Source: Orobanche coerulescens
Lineage: Eukaryota; Streptophyta; Magnoliopsida; Lamiales; Orobanchaceae
Reading direction: 5' to 3'
Assembly (NCBI GenBank): GCA_033398695.1
Contig: CM065812.1
Location: 139,878,858 to 139,942,857 of the forward strand
DNA length: 64,000 nucleotides
Shown here: in pieces, positions 28,201 to 40,357 of the stretch
How positions within the stretch are numbered: the stretch's first letter is position 1
Layout of the letters: every line of letters starts with the position of its first letter
Translations under genes and position numbers: made by a program
Notes under the pieces: generated by a model
What the model was told of the DNA's origin: nothing
The model's input: the letters and a program-made list of their open reading frames with translations, nothing else
Database searches by the model: none

Positions 28201-30590
28201 TGTAACACCCCAAACTAGGCGGATATTACAGTGCCGTGGACCCCCGACTGGGACCCACCAGGCGAGTGAAAATGAATGAAATACACAGGGTAAATGTAGT
28301 ACTGAACCACATTACATCATTAATTACTCTGATGAGGAGTTTCATACAACACACCCAAGATAATATAGAATACGTGTATATTTTATATGAAGATCACTGA
28401 ATAAAATGAGTATTCAAACGGAAGTCTACAGCGGAAATAAAATAAAGAAAACACGAGTGAATGAAAAGGACTGGGGCCCCCTACTAGTATCACTGGGACT
28501 CCTCGCCGTCAACGTTCTCTTCCTGTGCCTTAGCCTTGCCATGACCTGAAAAACAAAATCCCCCAACGGGGTCAGTTACACAGAACAACAATCCTCAAGA
28601 GTTGAATAAACACAATCATATATGCTGTATAAACCACAAGTTCGATCAAAAATCTCAAACTGTCGAACACATGCGACTAAAAGTGAATCAGTTAGATTAT
28701 AACCCAATCATGTTGAAAACATACGCAATCAAACATGCTGTATGAATCAACTAATGGTACGGCTCAAAGGGTGGCGCCACACTACGCCCGAGATGGAAAT
28801 GTGTCCGTGCACAAGCCACCAATGAGTATCGATCGAATACACGTGTGGTCTTGTACCTAATCAGTCTCACGAAGTAATCGTCTCGTGTGCACAGTCCAAT
28901 GTGAGGCCAACTACCAACACACGACTTAATATGTGCCCGACATGAAAATCCTACACATACCAACTGGCATGCCAGTATGACCCGGAATGCCACGAGATAA
29001 CAAATGTGACATCGAAATCAATAATGACTCACCGAGATGAAATGATAGTGAAATGAATGATAGCTCAATGAAATGATTGGAATCGTCGTTCCTAGTGACT
29101 GAAGTGATTAATTGACAATTACAAGTCTCAATACGGTTAATCCATTATGAATGAACAATAATTATGAATGAACAACAACGAAAGGAATGAATATCCTTTT
29201 AACCGAGTAAGAATTAACTTACTCAACACCGATGAAGAATGTCCTTCCACGAACAACATCCTAAATGAGATGTCGGTCGATCGAACAACTTTGAATAACA
29301 CAAATACCAACAATCCGTTCAACATACGAATCAAACACGAATATAACGAACTCAAAACGTCGATACGACTAAACCAAGTTCATTGGGGCATTTCGACAAA
29401 CACCTTGAAAAAAATTCTCTTCTTAAACAACTAAACCCATTTGTATCGAAAACCAACTTCTATTGAATGATCCAAACCACCAAAACACCATCAATACAAT
29501 CGATAATCCAAACGAAATGCTCAAATCGAGTTTACGATATCATTAAATTACAAAACCCAATTCCAAGTCAACCTTCAAAGTGTTCTTGAGAAAAACTTCC
29601 AACAATCCGATGATAACTCATAAAAACTCATAATCATACGTATATCCATCACAATTCATGATTATACCATCCAAAACATCATGCTCCAACTCAAAATCGA
29701 ATTCAAGGGTTGAAGAAAGTTACCTTAGATTAGGATGAAAAATCCACAAATGTGTTGTTGATCCACACTACAACTTGAAGAAGATGAAATCTCTGAGTTT
29801 TGATGATCTTGAAACACCCCAAAATCGCCCAAAAATCGCCCAAAGGAAGAGAGGAAGAAGTGAAAAGAAGAAATGAGCTTGTTCCTCTCAAAAAAACGAA
29901 ATTATAGAGCAGTCTGCACTGTGTGCCGCGGCCCGGCCGAGTGTGTCACGGCACAGGGCCAAAATCTGCCCCCAGCGCTCAGTAGTGTGCCGCGGCCCAG
30001 CCGAGTGTGCTGCGGCACAGGGATAGAAAACTGCACAGTGACTCGGCAGTGTGCCGCGGCCCTGCCGACAGGAGCCGCGGCCCCCGGTAAAGGCGGGTCG
30101 GCCAAAAACTGCAACATGTGTCTGCCGCGGCGCACACTCCCTTGTGCCGCGGCCCATACCCCTTGGGTCCTAAAATGATGAAAAATGACCCGGAAAGAGA
30201 ATAAAAGCAATAGGAATCAATATTTGGGAAACAATAACACGAAATGGAAGTTCGAAAACCCCAAAACGGTTGTTCCAAGCAATGATTACAAGGGTTCGCC
30301 CAACAAAAGCACAATTTGAACAATGAGGAGATTTGAAATAACATGAACTCCAACGTCAACATAGACTAATGAATCAATTACAACAATCAAGATAATACTC
30401 TTGTCACGATTCTGATGCAAGGTTGAAACAATGAACAATATCGATACACGACTCGAAGTTATTCCGAACGGTGAACATGGATGAATGAATGTGGATGATG
30501 AATTATTATTAACAAGTGAAAAATTACATAGTGACAATTACTAAATGAAATTACTGAATGATAATAACTGAATTACAACCGGGTATTACA
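28201..30590 (-). repeat. 3' LTR of the complete gypsy element (2390 bp)
   Basis: Runs from TGTAACACCCC to GGGTATTACA on plus, i.e. TGTAATACCC...TGTTACA on minus. It is the long, apparently undeleted version, containing the CCGCGG palindrome cluster (29925-30165) and a leader with donor-like CTAAG/GTAACTTTC near 29720. Several blocks (GGCTCAAAG, CTCGTGTGCACAG, AAAATCCTACACA) are shared with the array LTR. Confidence 0.9.
29925..30165 (-). promoter_or_regulatory. GTGCCGCGGC palindrome cluster in LTR U3
   Basis: Five copies of a GTGCCGCGGCCC-type motif at spacings of roughly 30-70 bp lie just upstream (minus orientation) of a weak TATA-like CTATAATTTC near 29904 and the putative leader. The position in the LTR matches that of the TACGTACGTA cluster in the array LTR, though the motif is different. 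Function is inferred. Confidence 0.45.
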
Positions 30591-30610
30591 TACACCCCCC
30601 TTAAAAGAGT
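30591..30610 (-). other. Polypurine tract of the complete gypsy element
   Basis: Minus strand CTTTTAAGGGGGGTGTA lies directly before the 3' LTR start TGTAATACCC, as expected for the plus-strand DNA primer. Confidence 0.8.
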
Positions 30611-30623
30611 TTTGTCCCCGAAA

Positions 30624-32129
30624 CTAAGGGTCAAACAACTCGGGATAACTCTCCCGCATACTATCCTCGGTTTCCCAAGTAGCCTCTTCGACTCCGTGTC
30701 TAGACCACTGAATTTTAACCAAAGGAATCGCTTTATTTCTCAACTGTTTGATTTGCCGCTCTAAGACTCGTATGGGATGCTCCTCATACGAATGATCATC
30801 TGCGATCTCGATTTCATCGAACTAAAGTATGTGACTCGGGTCGGCAACATACTTCCGTAGCTGAGAGATGTGAAACACATTATGAACTCGGCGCAATGCC
30901 GGAGGAAAGGTCAATCGATAAGCTAGCTCGCCTACTCGATCCAAAATATCAAACGGTCCAATGAATCTCGGACTCAACTTTCCCCGCTTCCCGAAACGAA
31001 AAATACCTCGACTCGTAGATACCTTTACCAATACGCGGTCACCTGTCTCAAACTCTAATGGTCAGCGATGATTGTCTGCATAAGATTTCTATCGACTCTG
31101 AGCGGTCAACAAATGACTCCTGATCAAAGCTACCTTCTCACGGGCGGCTATAAGCATATCGGTCTCGATGCTGATTGATTCTGATAAGTCGTCCCAACAC
31201 AAAGGAGATCGACAACGACGACCATACAAGGCCTCGTAAGGTGCCATCTTAATCGAAGCATGCCAACTATTATTATACGTGAACTCGATCAATGGTAGTT
31301 GGGCTTCCCAATCGTCTTTCCAATCGAGGACGCATGCTCTCAACATGTCCTCCAATGTTTGAATAGTCCTCTCTGATTGTCCGTCGGAATGACGATGAAA
31401 AGCTGTGCTGAAATTAAGCTGAGTTCCCATGGCACGATGAACTGATTTCCAAAAATGAGACACGAATCTCCCGTCACGATCAGAAACAATACTCTTAGGA
31501 GTACCGTGCAATCTCACTATTTCTTTGATAAACAACTGGGCAAGTCTCTCGAGACCCCAAGTATCCTTAATCTCGAGAAAATGAGCTGACTTAGTTAGAC
31601 GATCTATAATTACCCAGATTGTATTCATGCCATGGCGACTCGTTGGAAAACTCGTGATGAAGTCCATTGAAATATCCTCCCACTTCCACTCTGGAATAGG
31701 GAGCGGTTTCAGCATACCCGCCGGTCGCTGGTGTTCTATCTTGACTTGTTGACAAGTGAGACATATCGAAACAAACTCGGCGACTTCATGCTTCATATTA
31801 CTCCACCAGTAATTTTGTTTCAAGTCTTTGTACATCTTGCTGGACCCCGGATGATTAGAATAAGGGGTAGCGTGGGCTTCTCTCAAAATCGAGTTTTTCA
31901 ACTCGTCATTTGCCGGTACACATAACCGATTCTTAAATCTCAAGAGTCCATCCTCGTGGACCACAAAGCCAGGGGCTTTCCCCTGAGCCACATCTTCGCA
32001 GATGCGCAACAAAAACGGGTCCGAACCGTGATTCACTCTAATCACCTCTTCAAGTGGCGATGAAATCTCCAGCATACAAAGCTGTCCCTGAACACGCTGT
32101 AACCAAACCTTGATCTTATGCCTAAGTAA
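30624..32129 (-). pseudogene. Gypsy integrase and chromodomain-like tail
   Basis: Minus-strand continuation of pol. It begins after the stop at 32130 and shows the zinc-binding HHCC region (HATPYSNHPGSSKMYK ... CLTCQ), the DDE core residues (the first D in SMDFITSFP, the second in SIVSDRDGRF, the E in SDGQSERTIQTLEDML), the GPY-like segment (GKLSPRFIGPFDIL) and a C-terminal block (LRRVHNVFHISQL ... EEATWETEDSMRESYPELF) typical of chromoviruses. Stops interrupt it near 31090 (after LTAQSR) and 30820 (where a Q is expected). It ends at TAG 30624-30626, about 34 bp before the LTR. Confidence 0.88.
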
Positions 32130-33719
32130 TTATTGCTGGAGTTCCTTCTGAACTGTTAATCGAGCAAGCATCTGCTCCTGAACGGACTTACGACTCAAGG
32201 CGTCGGCGACAACGTTCGCCTTGCCCAGGTGGTAAAGTATCTCAATATCATAATCTTTGATTAGTTCCAACCACCGTCTCTGTCGCATATTTAACTCCTT
32301 CTGAGTAAATATATATTTTAAACTCTTATGATCGGTGAATATCTGACAGGTAACGCCATAAAGATAATGATGCCAAATCTTCAATGCGAATACCACGGAT
32401 GCTAGCTCCAGGTCGTGGGTCGGATAATTTACCTCGTAAGGTCTCAATTGCCGTGAAGCATAAGCAATAACTTTCCCGTTCTGCATGAGTACACATCCGA
32501 GACATTGTCCGGACGCATCACTATAGACCACAAATCCTTCCATCCCTAGCGGTAAAGAAAGAACAGGTGCTGAAATTAACCGGCTCTTAAGTTCCTCAAA
32601 ACTCTGTTGACACGCGTCGGACCACGTGTATTTCTTATCTTTCCTTAAAAGGATCGTCATGGGTTGAGCGATTTTAGAAAATCCTTCCACAAATCGCCGA
32701 TAATAACCAGCTAATCCGAGGAAACTTCAGATTTCCTTAACATTCTTCGGAGGTTGCCAATCTCGGATAGCCTCCGTCTTCTGAGGGTCAACACGAACTC
32801 CGAGAAACATCACTTCGGACATCCAAAATTCACATTTGGAAAACTTCCCATAAAGTTGCTCTCGTCTCAACACGTCGAGCACCTGATGAAGGTGAAACCC
32901 GTGCTCCTCCCGGTCACGAGAATAAATTAAAATATCATCAATGAAGACAACCACGAACCGATCCAAATAGTCGATGAAAACCCGATTCATTAACTCCATG
33001 AATACCGCAGGTGCATTAGTTAACCCAAACGGCATTACCACAAACTCATAATGACCATAGAGTGTTCGGAACGCCGTCCTAGCAATATCCGACTCTCGGA
33101 TTCGCAATTGATGATACCCAGATCTTAAATCGATCTTGGAAAATACTCAAGCTCCCTGAAGTTGATCCAAGAGATCATCAATACGGGGTAGGGGATATTT
33201 ATTCTTGATTGTCACCCTGTTTAGCTCTCGGTAATCAATACACAAACGAAAAGAACCGTCCTTTTTCTTGACAAATAATACTGGTGCTCCCCACGGAGAT
33301 GCACTCGGCCGGATATAACCCTTCTCGGTCAAATCCTCCAATTGATTCTTTAGTTCCAGCATTTCGGTCTGGGCTATCCAATACGATGCCTTCGATATTG
33401 GAGATGTACCAGGCTCCAACTCAATCGTGAATTCCACATCTCTCTGTGGAGGCAAACCAGGTAACTCCTCTGGAAATACGTTGGCATATTCTCTCACTAC
33501 CGGAATATCCACCAGCATTATTGATAATTTCTCGGTCTTAGTGATATAGCACCAATAACCGACACACCCCTGATTGAGTAATTTCACTGCTTTCATCAAG
33601 TTGATGACTCTTCCGGAACAACTGGGATTACCTCCCTGAAAAACACATTCGACCCCATCGTCTGAAATGATAGTGACCAAATGCTTACGGACGTTAATGA
33701 CGGCATCGTGACGATCCAT
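32130..33719 (-). pseudogene. Gypsy reverse transcriptase and RNase H
   Basis: Same frame as the upstream gag-protease. RT motifs run [20 protein letters not shown], then [20 protein letters not shown], then FIDDILIYS (the gypsy form of YxDD), then FSKCEFW and FLGVRV. RNase H follows with [29 protein letters not shown] and [11 protein letters not shown]. Stops at about 33146 and 32726 sit where CGA arginine codons are expected (GAxVFSK and KEIxSFLG), consistent with C-to-T change at CpG. A further stop at 32130 follows QKELQQ. Confidence 0.9.
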
Positions 33720-35328
33720 CTAATCAATACCCAGAATGATGTCGTCTCTCGGCAAATCTACCACGATTAGGTCTGCTAACCAATCACGGCCATGAAGCTT
33801 AATCGGACAATCCTTAATCTCACGATTCTCGATAATTCTTCTACCATCAGGTAGACCGATGACATAAGGCTCACAACTAGTAGCACTACCCAGACGTAGT
33901 CTACTCAAACATGATTCGGAAATAAAAGAATGCGATGCGCCAGTATCAAAAAGGGTACACACAGATTGAGATAGAATATCGATTGTACCTGAGATCATCC
34001 GGGCCTTTGGATCGTCGATCTTCTTCATCTCGTAAATTCGGGGCTTGCCGGCCCCCGAACCGGACGCTCCCGTCTGATAGCTCTTGGCTCTGCCTTTGTT
34101 AGATCCTGTCGTCTTAAACGACGCGGATTGAGTGGCCTGATTCGGAACCGCTGACTGTTTTGGGGTCTGAGATGTCGCCGGAGTGGGTTTGGAGTCCCTT
34201 CGGCAAAAACGGGCCCTATGCCCCACAATTCCACAGTTATGGCATGTGACAGTCTGCCTCGGACACTTGGTACTGAAATGACCCTGTTCTTCACAGTTGA
34301 AATAGGTGATGGCCGAACTGGCCGCTCGGGACTGAGATTCCGCGGGTTTAGGCGCCATAGGAGGTCGGTCAGAAAAAGTAGAGCCCGCACGAGGTTTCTT
34401 GAAAGTGGCCTGACTGCCGTCAGACTGATTACGATTCTTTGACTTCTTGCCAGCAGATGAAGGTTGTTGCTTAGCAATCTCCTTAGCAGTAAGCTCATAA
34501 GTAAGAGCTTTCTCAATGAATTCGGCCAGAGTGGTGCAATTGTGATTAAGCAACTGCATCCGCATACGAGGCTTCAACCTCTTGCTGAAATATTTGATAT
34601 TGTCCGCCTCAGAATGAATAATGGACGAGGCGAAAGGAAGTAGCTCCTGAAATTTCTCGGCGATGGTGAGAACATCGTCGTACACTGATGGGTCGGGAGT
34701 GAGTAATTCTGATAACTTGGCCGCTCTGAGTGGGGCTGGATAATACCTCTCTATCATGAGAGTCTTGAATTGTTCCCAAGTACAAAATCCGTCGGTGGGC
34801 TTCAACGATAACCACCATGAATGAACGCTCTTACCCAGATAGTAAGCCGCGACTGAAACTTTGTCCCTCAGGACAGTCCACCATAGCAAACAGTTTATCG
34901 AAATGCACAAGCCAGTGAATGATATCTGCCGGTTCAGATGAACCCTCAAAAGTAGGCGGTCTTTGGCGAGAGATGTCGCCAATGATACTGTTCACACCTC
35001 TCTCTTGCCTCTGAAGTGGCGGCGGAGGAGACTGTTGATTCTGAGTAGCTGTGTTATGCATCGTTTCCATCAGTTGTGCCATCTGAGTCATTTGGGCCAT
35101 CATGCCCTGCATAAAAGCGAGTGGATCAACCCGAACACCTTCTGAATAAGCTGTGTCTCGGGTACGACTCTCTGATAGTGAATGATTACGCCCAGGTGAA
35201 TGAGTGGCAGCATCACTGCTCGATGAATTAGCATTATTCCTAGCATTCGCATGTGTATTCACACGAGCTCTCGGGTTTCGGCCCGTACCGCGGCCTCTTC
35301 CCCCGCGTCCTCTGCCAGCTCTTTCCAT
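33720..35328 (-). pseudogene. Gypsy gag and aspartic protease
   Basis: Starts at ATG 35328 with an RGRGGRGRGTGR basic stretch, then a gag domain (VDPLAFMQGMMAQMTQM; RQRPPTFEGSSEPADIIHWL; DKVSVAAYYL; LIERYYP-like), a frameshift near 34850, then two CCHC knuckles near 34330-34200. The first has lost its lead cysteine (YFNCEEQGHFSTKC), the second is intact (CHNCGIVGHRARFC). The protease DTGASHSF motif lies at about 33950. A TAG at 33720 interrupts DDIILGID-MDRHDAV where tryptophan is usual. Gag packages the RNA; protease cuts the polyprotein. Confidence 0.88.
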
Positions 35329-35744
35329 ACTAAAGTGGGAAAGTCACGAAATGATTATATATCTAACATGAATATCACATTATGATTACGTTATGAAATA
35401 ATGAAAATGAGCATACGCGCTCAAACACAATGATTACATGAATGATCAACTGAGGTGACGTGATTATCTGATGAAATTCTTGAAATGATTATTTTTAACA
35501 AGTTAACACGATTAATAATACGATCCTCAAGATCAACAACTGAACAGTGAAATGTACTGAGTGGTTAATGAGTTAACATGATCGACATGATTACAAATGA
35601 AAATGATAAATGAGGAAATCTTACTGTTCTTTGGTTTGAAGGGCTCGGCTCTTGCACGGGTCACATGACGCGAAAGTCCAATGATACTAGTCTGATGAAT
35701 GATGATTTCAAATGAAACATGACTCGGAAGGTAGTATTCAAAAC

Positions 35745-35763
35745 CACGTTCCGATACCAACTC
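35745..35763 (-). other. Primer binding site of the complete gypsy element
   Basis: Directly after the 5' LTR end TGTTACA, the minus strand reads GAGTTGGTATCGGAACG, a diverged tRNA-Met-type PBS (compare TGGTATCAGAGC in the array and at 62484). Confidence 0.65.
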
Positions 35764-37340
35764 TGTAACACCCCAAACTAGGCGGATATTACAGTGCCGT
35801 GGACCCCCGACTGGGACCCACCAGGCGATTGAAAATGAATGAAATACACAGGGTAAATGTAGTATCGAACCATATTACATCATTAATTACTCCGATGAGG
35901 AGTTTCATATAACACACCCAAGATAATATAGAATACGTGTATATTTTATATGAAGATAAAACATATGACACTGAATAAAATGAGTATTAAAACGGAAGTC
36001 AGCAGCGGAAATAAAATAAAGAAAACACGAGTGAATGAAAAGGATTGGGGCCCTCTACTAGTATCAGTGGGACTCCTCGCCGTCAACGTTCTCTTCCCAT
36101 GTCTAAGCCTTGCCATGACCTGAAAAACAAAATCCCCTAACGGGGTCAGTTACACAGAACAACAATCCCCAAGAGTTGAATAAATACAATCATATATGTT
36201 GTATAAACCACAAATTCGATAAAAAATCTCAAACCGACGAACACATGCGATTATAAGTGAATCGGTTAGATTATAACCCAATCCCGTTGAAAACATACGC
36301 AATCAAACATGCTGTATGAATCAACTAACGGTACGGCTCAAAGGGTGGCGCCACACTATGCTCGGGATGGAAATGTGTCCGTGCACAAGCCACCAACGAG
36401 TATCGATCGAATACATGTGTGGTCTTGTACCTAATCAGTCTCACGCAGTAATCGTCTCGTGTGCACAGTCCAATGTTAGGCCAACTACCAACACACGACT
36501 TAATATGTGCCCGACATGAAAATACTACACATACCAACCGGCACGCTAGTATGACCCGGAATGCCACGAGATAACAAATGTGACATCGAAATCAATAATG
36601 ACTCACCGAGATGAAATGATAGTGAAATGAATGATAGCTCAATGAAATGATTGGAACCGTCGTTCCTTGTGACTGAAGTGATTAATTGACAAATACAAGT
36701 CTCAATATGGTTAATCCATTATGAATGAACTATAATTATGAATGAACAACAACGAAATGAATGAATATCCTTTTAACCGAGTAAGAATTAACTTACTCAA
36801 CACCGATGAAGAATGTCCTTCCACGAAAAACATCCTAAATGAGATGTCGGTCGATCGAACAACCTTGAATAACACAAATACCAACAATCTGTTCAACATA
36901 CGAATCAAACACGAATATAACGAACTCAAAATGTCGATACGACTAAACCAAGTTCATTGGGGCATTTCGACAAACACCTTGAAAAAAATTCCCTTCTTAA
37001 ACAACTAAACCAAGTTCAGTGGTTCCAAGCAATGATTACAAGGGTTCGCCCAACAAAAGCACAATTTGAACAATGAGGAGATTTGAAATGACATGAACTC
37101 CAACATCAACATCGACTAATGAATCAATTACAACAATCAAGATAATACTCTTGTCTCGATTCCCAAGCATGGTTGAAACAATGAACAATATCGATACACG
37201 ACTCGAAGTTATTCCGAACGGTGAACACGGATGAATGAATGTGGATGATGAATGATTATTAACAAGTGAAAAATTACATAGTGACAATTACTGAATGAAA
37301 TTACTGAATGATAATAACTGAATTACAACCGGTTATTACA
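35764..37340 (-). repeat. 5' LTR of the complete gypsy element, promoter region deleted (1577 bp)
   Basis: Colinear with the 3' LTR except that about 830 bp (29437-30271 of the other LTR) is replaced near 37006-37024 by a short filler resembling nearby AAACCAAGTTCA. The lost part holds the CCGCGG cluster, the TATA-like box, the leader and the donor site. Confidence 0.88.
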
Positions 37341-38067
37341 CACAACACACACACCGGCACACACAAACAAACACACCAGCGCACACAACACACACCTGCA
37401 CACACAGTAACACACGCACACACATAGAGTATAGATATACACACACCAGCACCTATATGACACCCAAAAATGCCCTGAAACTTAAAATAAAAATAAGAAA
37501 CATGTTCTTTATAACAATGGCTTCACAATGGTATAAAGTTTGTAAAATTCCAATAGCCGAAGAAGCAGTACGGGAGGCCTAAAGACAAATAATGTTTTTG
37601 CCCCGTTCCGACGATTCCGACATCGGTTTGAAAAACTGAGCATGTATTCATGATCTAATCATCGACACGAACAAATTTATATATGAGTTGATAAATTTTA
37701 CCTCAGAAATTCTCTTCTCAAAGGAAACCCTTTTTTCGGTCTGTTCTTCTCTCTCTTCGTTTCTCTTTTTTTTGCCTTTCTTTCTTTGTTTCTCTTTATC
37801 TTTCCCCAGTCTCTTGACTCTTCTCACTTATCCCCTCCTTTTCGTTTCTTTACTTTTTCTTTTATATAACTTTTTCAAAATTATACTTTTGCCTCAAAAT
37901 TTTACGAAAATTACAATTAAGCCCAAATAGTCACCAACTTATATTATTGACCCAAAAAGTCATAATTAATAATTTTTATTATCACAAAATAATAATTTAA
38001 TCTCAATAAATATTTTAACATTTTTGTTTGTTTATTTATTTTGCTCATTTAATTATTCGGCTTCACA

Positions 38068-38090
38068 CCTCTCCCCCGTTAAAATAAATT
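38068..38090 (-). other. Polypurine tract of the older gypsy element
   Basis: Minus-strand TTTTAACGGGGGAGAGG lies immediately before LTR start TGTGAAGCCG. Confidence 0.7.
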
Positions 38091-38105
38091 TCGCCCATGA
38101 AATTA

Positions 38106-40005
38106 CTTACCGTTTCCAGATAGATACGGGTACTGCTTTCACATACTCTCTTCTGTTTCTCATGTCATTTCCTCAATCGCTTGACTTCTCCATAATACTT
38201 TCACTATTGAAATCATTTTATTTCTCAACTGTCGCACTTGTCGATCCAAAATCACAACTGGTTTCTCTTCATATGTTAATTTCTCGTCATGTTCCACCAG
38301 TACTGTTTCTAACACATGTGATGGATCCTTTATATATTTTCGCAACATAGAAAAGTGAAACACGTCGTGTAATCGTGATAATTCATTTGGTAATTTAAGT
38401 CGGTATGCCGCGGTTCCAATTCTTTCTATAATCTCATACAGCCCAATATATCTCAGCACTAATTTCCCCTTCTTCCCAAATTGCATCACGCCTTTCCATG
38501 GTGAAACTTTCAAGAATACATACTCACCAACCTCGAACTCTAACTCTCGTCGATGGATATCCGCGTAACTCTTTTGATGGCTCTGTGAAGCTTTCAGTTT
38601 TTCAAGGATAATGTCAATTTTGCTCGAAGTCTCATGAATAATTTCAGGTTTGAACACCCTGCTCTCCCTCTTACTTTCACCCACTTATCCCCAACATATC
38701 GGAGTTCTGCACTTTCTGCCATACAATGCCTCGAATGGTGCCATACCAATACTGTTGTGGTAACTATTGTTGTACGCAAACTCAATTAGCGACAAATACT
38801 TCTCCCAGTTCCCCATAAACTCCACCACACAAGTCCGCAACATGTCCTCTAAAGTCTGGATCACCCTTTCTGATTGCCCATCTGTTTGTGGATAAAACGC
38901 AGTTCTAACTTTCAGTTTCATCCCTAACGCCTTTTGCAGGTGTTGTAAAAAATGGGAAGTAAAATTTGGATCCCGATCGGACACAATAGATATTGGATCC
39001 CCATGTAACCTGACAATCTCTAACACATACATCTTTGAATATTGATCAAGAGTGAATGTCACTTTTACTGGCAAGAAATGTGCTGATTTAGTTAATCGGT
39101 CCACAATAACCCAAATAGACTCGTTACCCCTCTTTGTCGGCTGTAATCCTCGTACAGAATATATCATCACATGCTCCCACTTCCACTCGGGAATTGTTAA
39201 AGGTTGTAACAAACCTCCTGGTCGCTGATGTTCTGTTTTTACTTGTTGACAGATAAGGCATCTAGCTACAAACTCTTCTATCTCTCTCTACATAGATGGC
39301 CACCAGAGTACTCTTTTATCGTCTTATACATTTTGGTACTACCTGGATTCATAGCATAAATTGAACTATGTGCTTCTTCTAAAATTTCTCTTATCAATTC
39401 CGAATTTCTAGGTACACACATTCGGTTCCCATAACACATAACTCCATCGGCTCGAATAGCAAAATCTTTTGTCTTCTTATTGATTACATCTTCTTGAAAT
39501 TTCGTTAATCTTGAATCCTCACTTTGCAATTCACGTATTTTATCAATTAAGATCGGTCTCACCTGAAATCATGCGATAACAACTTGGTATCGGATATCGT
39601 CAATTCAGCATTTAATAATTTCATTTCCCATATGAAGTCGACTCCCTTGCACTGGATACATGATAATAAGCTTTGTGATTTCTGACTTAACGCATCTGCC
39701 ACTACATTCGCTTTTCCAGGATGATAATGAATATTACAGTCGTAGTCTTTGATCAACTCAATCCATCTCCTCTGTTGCAAATTCAATTATTTCTGAGTAA
39801 ACATGTATTTCAGTCTTTTATGATCGATGAAGATTTCGCAACTCTCACCATAAAGGTAATGTTCGCCATAACTTCAGAGCAAACACAATCGCTACTAATT
39901 CTAAATCATGGTCGGGTAATTAAGCTCATGAGGTTTCAGTTGTCTCGAGGCATGTGTTACCACCTTTCCACTCTGCATCAATACACATCCTAATCCCTGA
40001 TGTGA
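38106..40005 (-). pseudogene. Older gypsy element: RNase H fragment, integrase, C-terminal tail
   Basis: Minus-strand pol remnant. It begins abruptly inside RNase H at about 40005 ([16 protein letters not shown]), continues with [14 protein letters not shown] (39740), the integrase zinc region (39560-39240), the DDE core with SIVSDRDPNFTSHF and TDGQSERVIQTLEDML (39010-38850), IGMAPFEALYGRKC (38730) and the tail LKLPNELSRLHDVFHFSML to VKVLWRSQAIEEMT (38400-38160). Multiple stops and frameshifts are present. Gag, protease, RT and the 5' LTR are missing, cut off at 40005. Confidence 0.85.
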
Positions 40006-40357
40006 CGTATAACCTCGGAAATGTATCCGTTATAAATGAAGTTGTTGCTGGTTGGTGAGATGTTGACGTCTGTCTCTTGATTGGCTGCTGCTGAATGTTT
40101 GAATTAAAGCAGATTGCATTTAATGCTGCAGATATCATTTTTGTCTTTGCATTAAATGCTCTTCAGAGCGTTCAGACTTGTCTCTCTCCAGCTGCATTAA
40201 ATGTTGTCCAATCAGCAATAAATGCTGCTTTAACCACGAATATTTTATGAATAAATAATGTTTATCCCACAACGTTTTAAAGCCTTTTTAAATTCAGTCC
40301 TGTTGGATGTTCTTTTCCTAAGTAAAACACTTTCAGCCTATATGATGTATCCAACAC
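40006..40357. other. Non-coding spacer with GCATTAAATG repeats
   Basis: No coding sequence. Variants of GCATTAAATGCT, in both orientations, recur five times between 40110 and 40235, interspersed with TTGGCTGCTGCTG-like sequence. Their role is unknown. Confidence 0.4.

Larger units (their letters stand above)
28201..37340 (-). mobile_element. Complete Ty3/gypsy retrotransposon, Tekay-like chromovirus
   Basis: 9140 bp, flanked by a perfect 5-bp duplication CACAA (28196-28200 and 37341-37345). In minus orientation: 5' LTR (37340-35764), PBS, gag-PR-RT-RNase H-IN with a chromodomain-like tail (35328-30624), PPT, 3' LTR (30590-28201). The LTRs differ in length (1577 and 2390 bp) because the 5' LTR lacks about 830 bp. 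The coding frame is broken by several stops, so the element is not autonomous now. Assignment to the Tekay/Del group rests on domain order, the C-terminal region and LTR style, not on a tree. Confidence 0.9.
27152..38067 (-). repeat. 3' LTR of older gypsy element, split by a later insertion
   Basis: The two parts, 27152-28200 and 37341-38067, join into one LTR of about 1.77 kb. On the minus strand it starts TGTGAAGCCG at 38067, directly after a purine tract, and ends GGGGCGCCACA at 27152. The split point is the CACAA target site of the complete gypsy element. Both sides of the split are rich in CA and CACACA runs. The outer end abuts the copia gag relic. The matching 5' LTR is not in the window. 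Confidence 0.75.

Noticed and set aside
37688..37930. 80-codon Phe/Ser/Leu-rich ORF
   Set aside because: It lies in the pyrimidine-rich part of the older gypsy LTR and reflects composition only.
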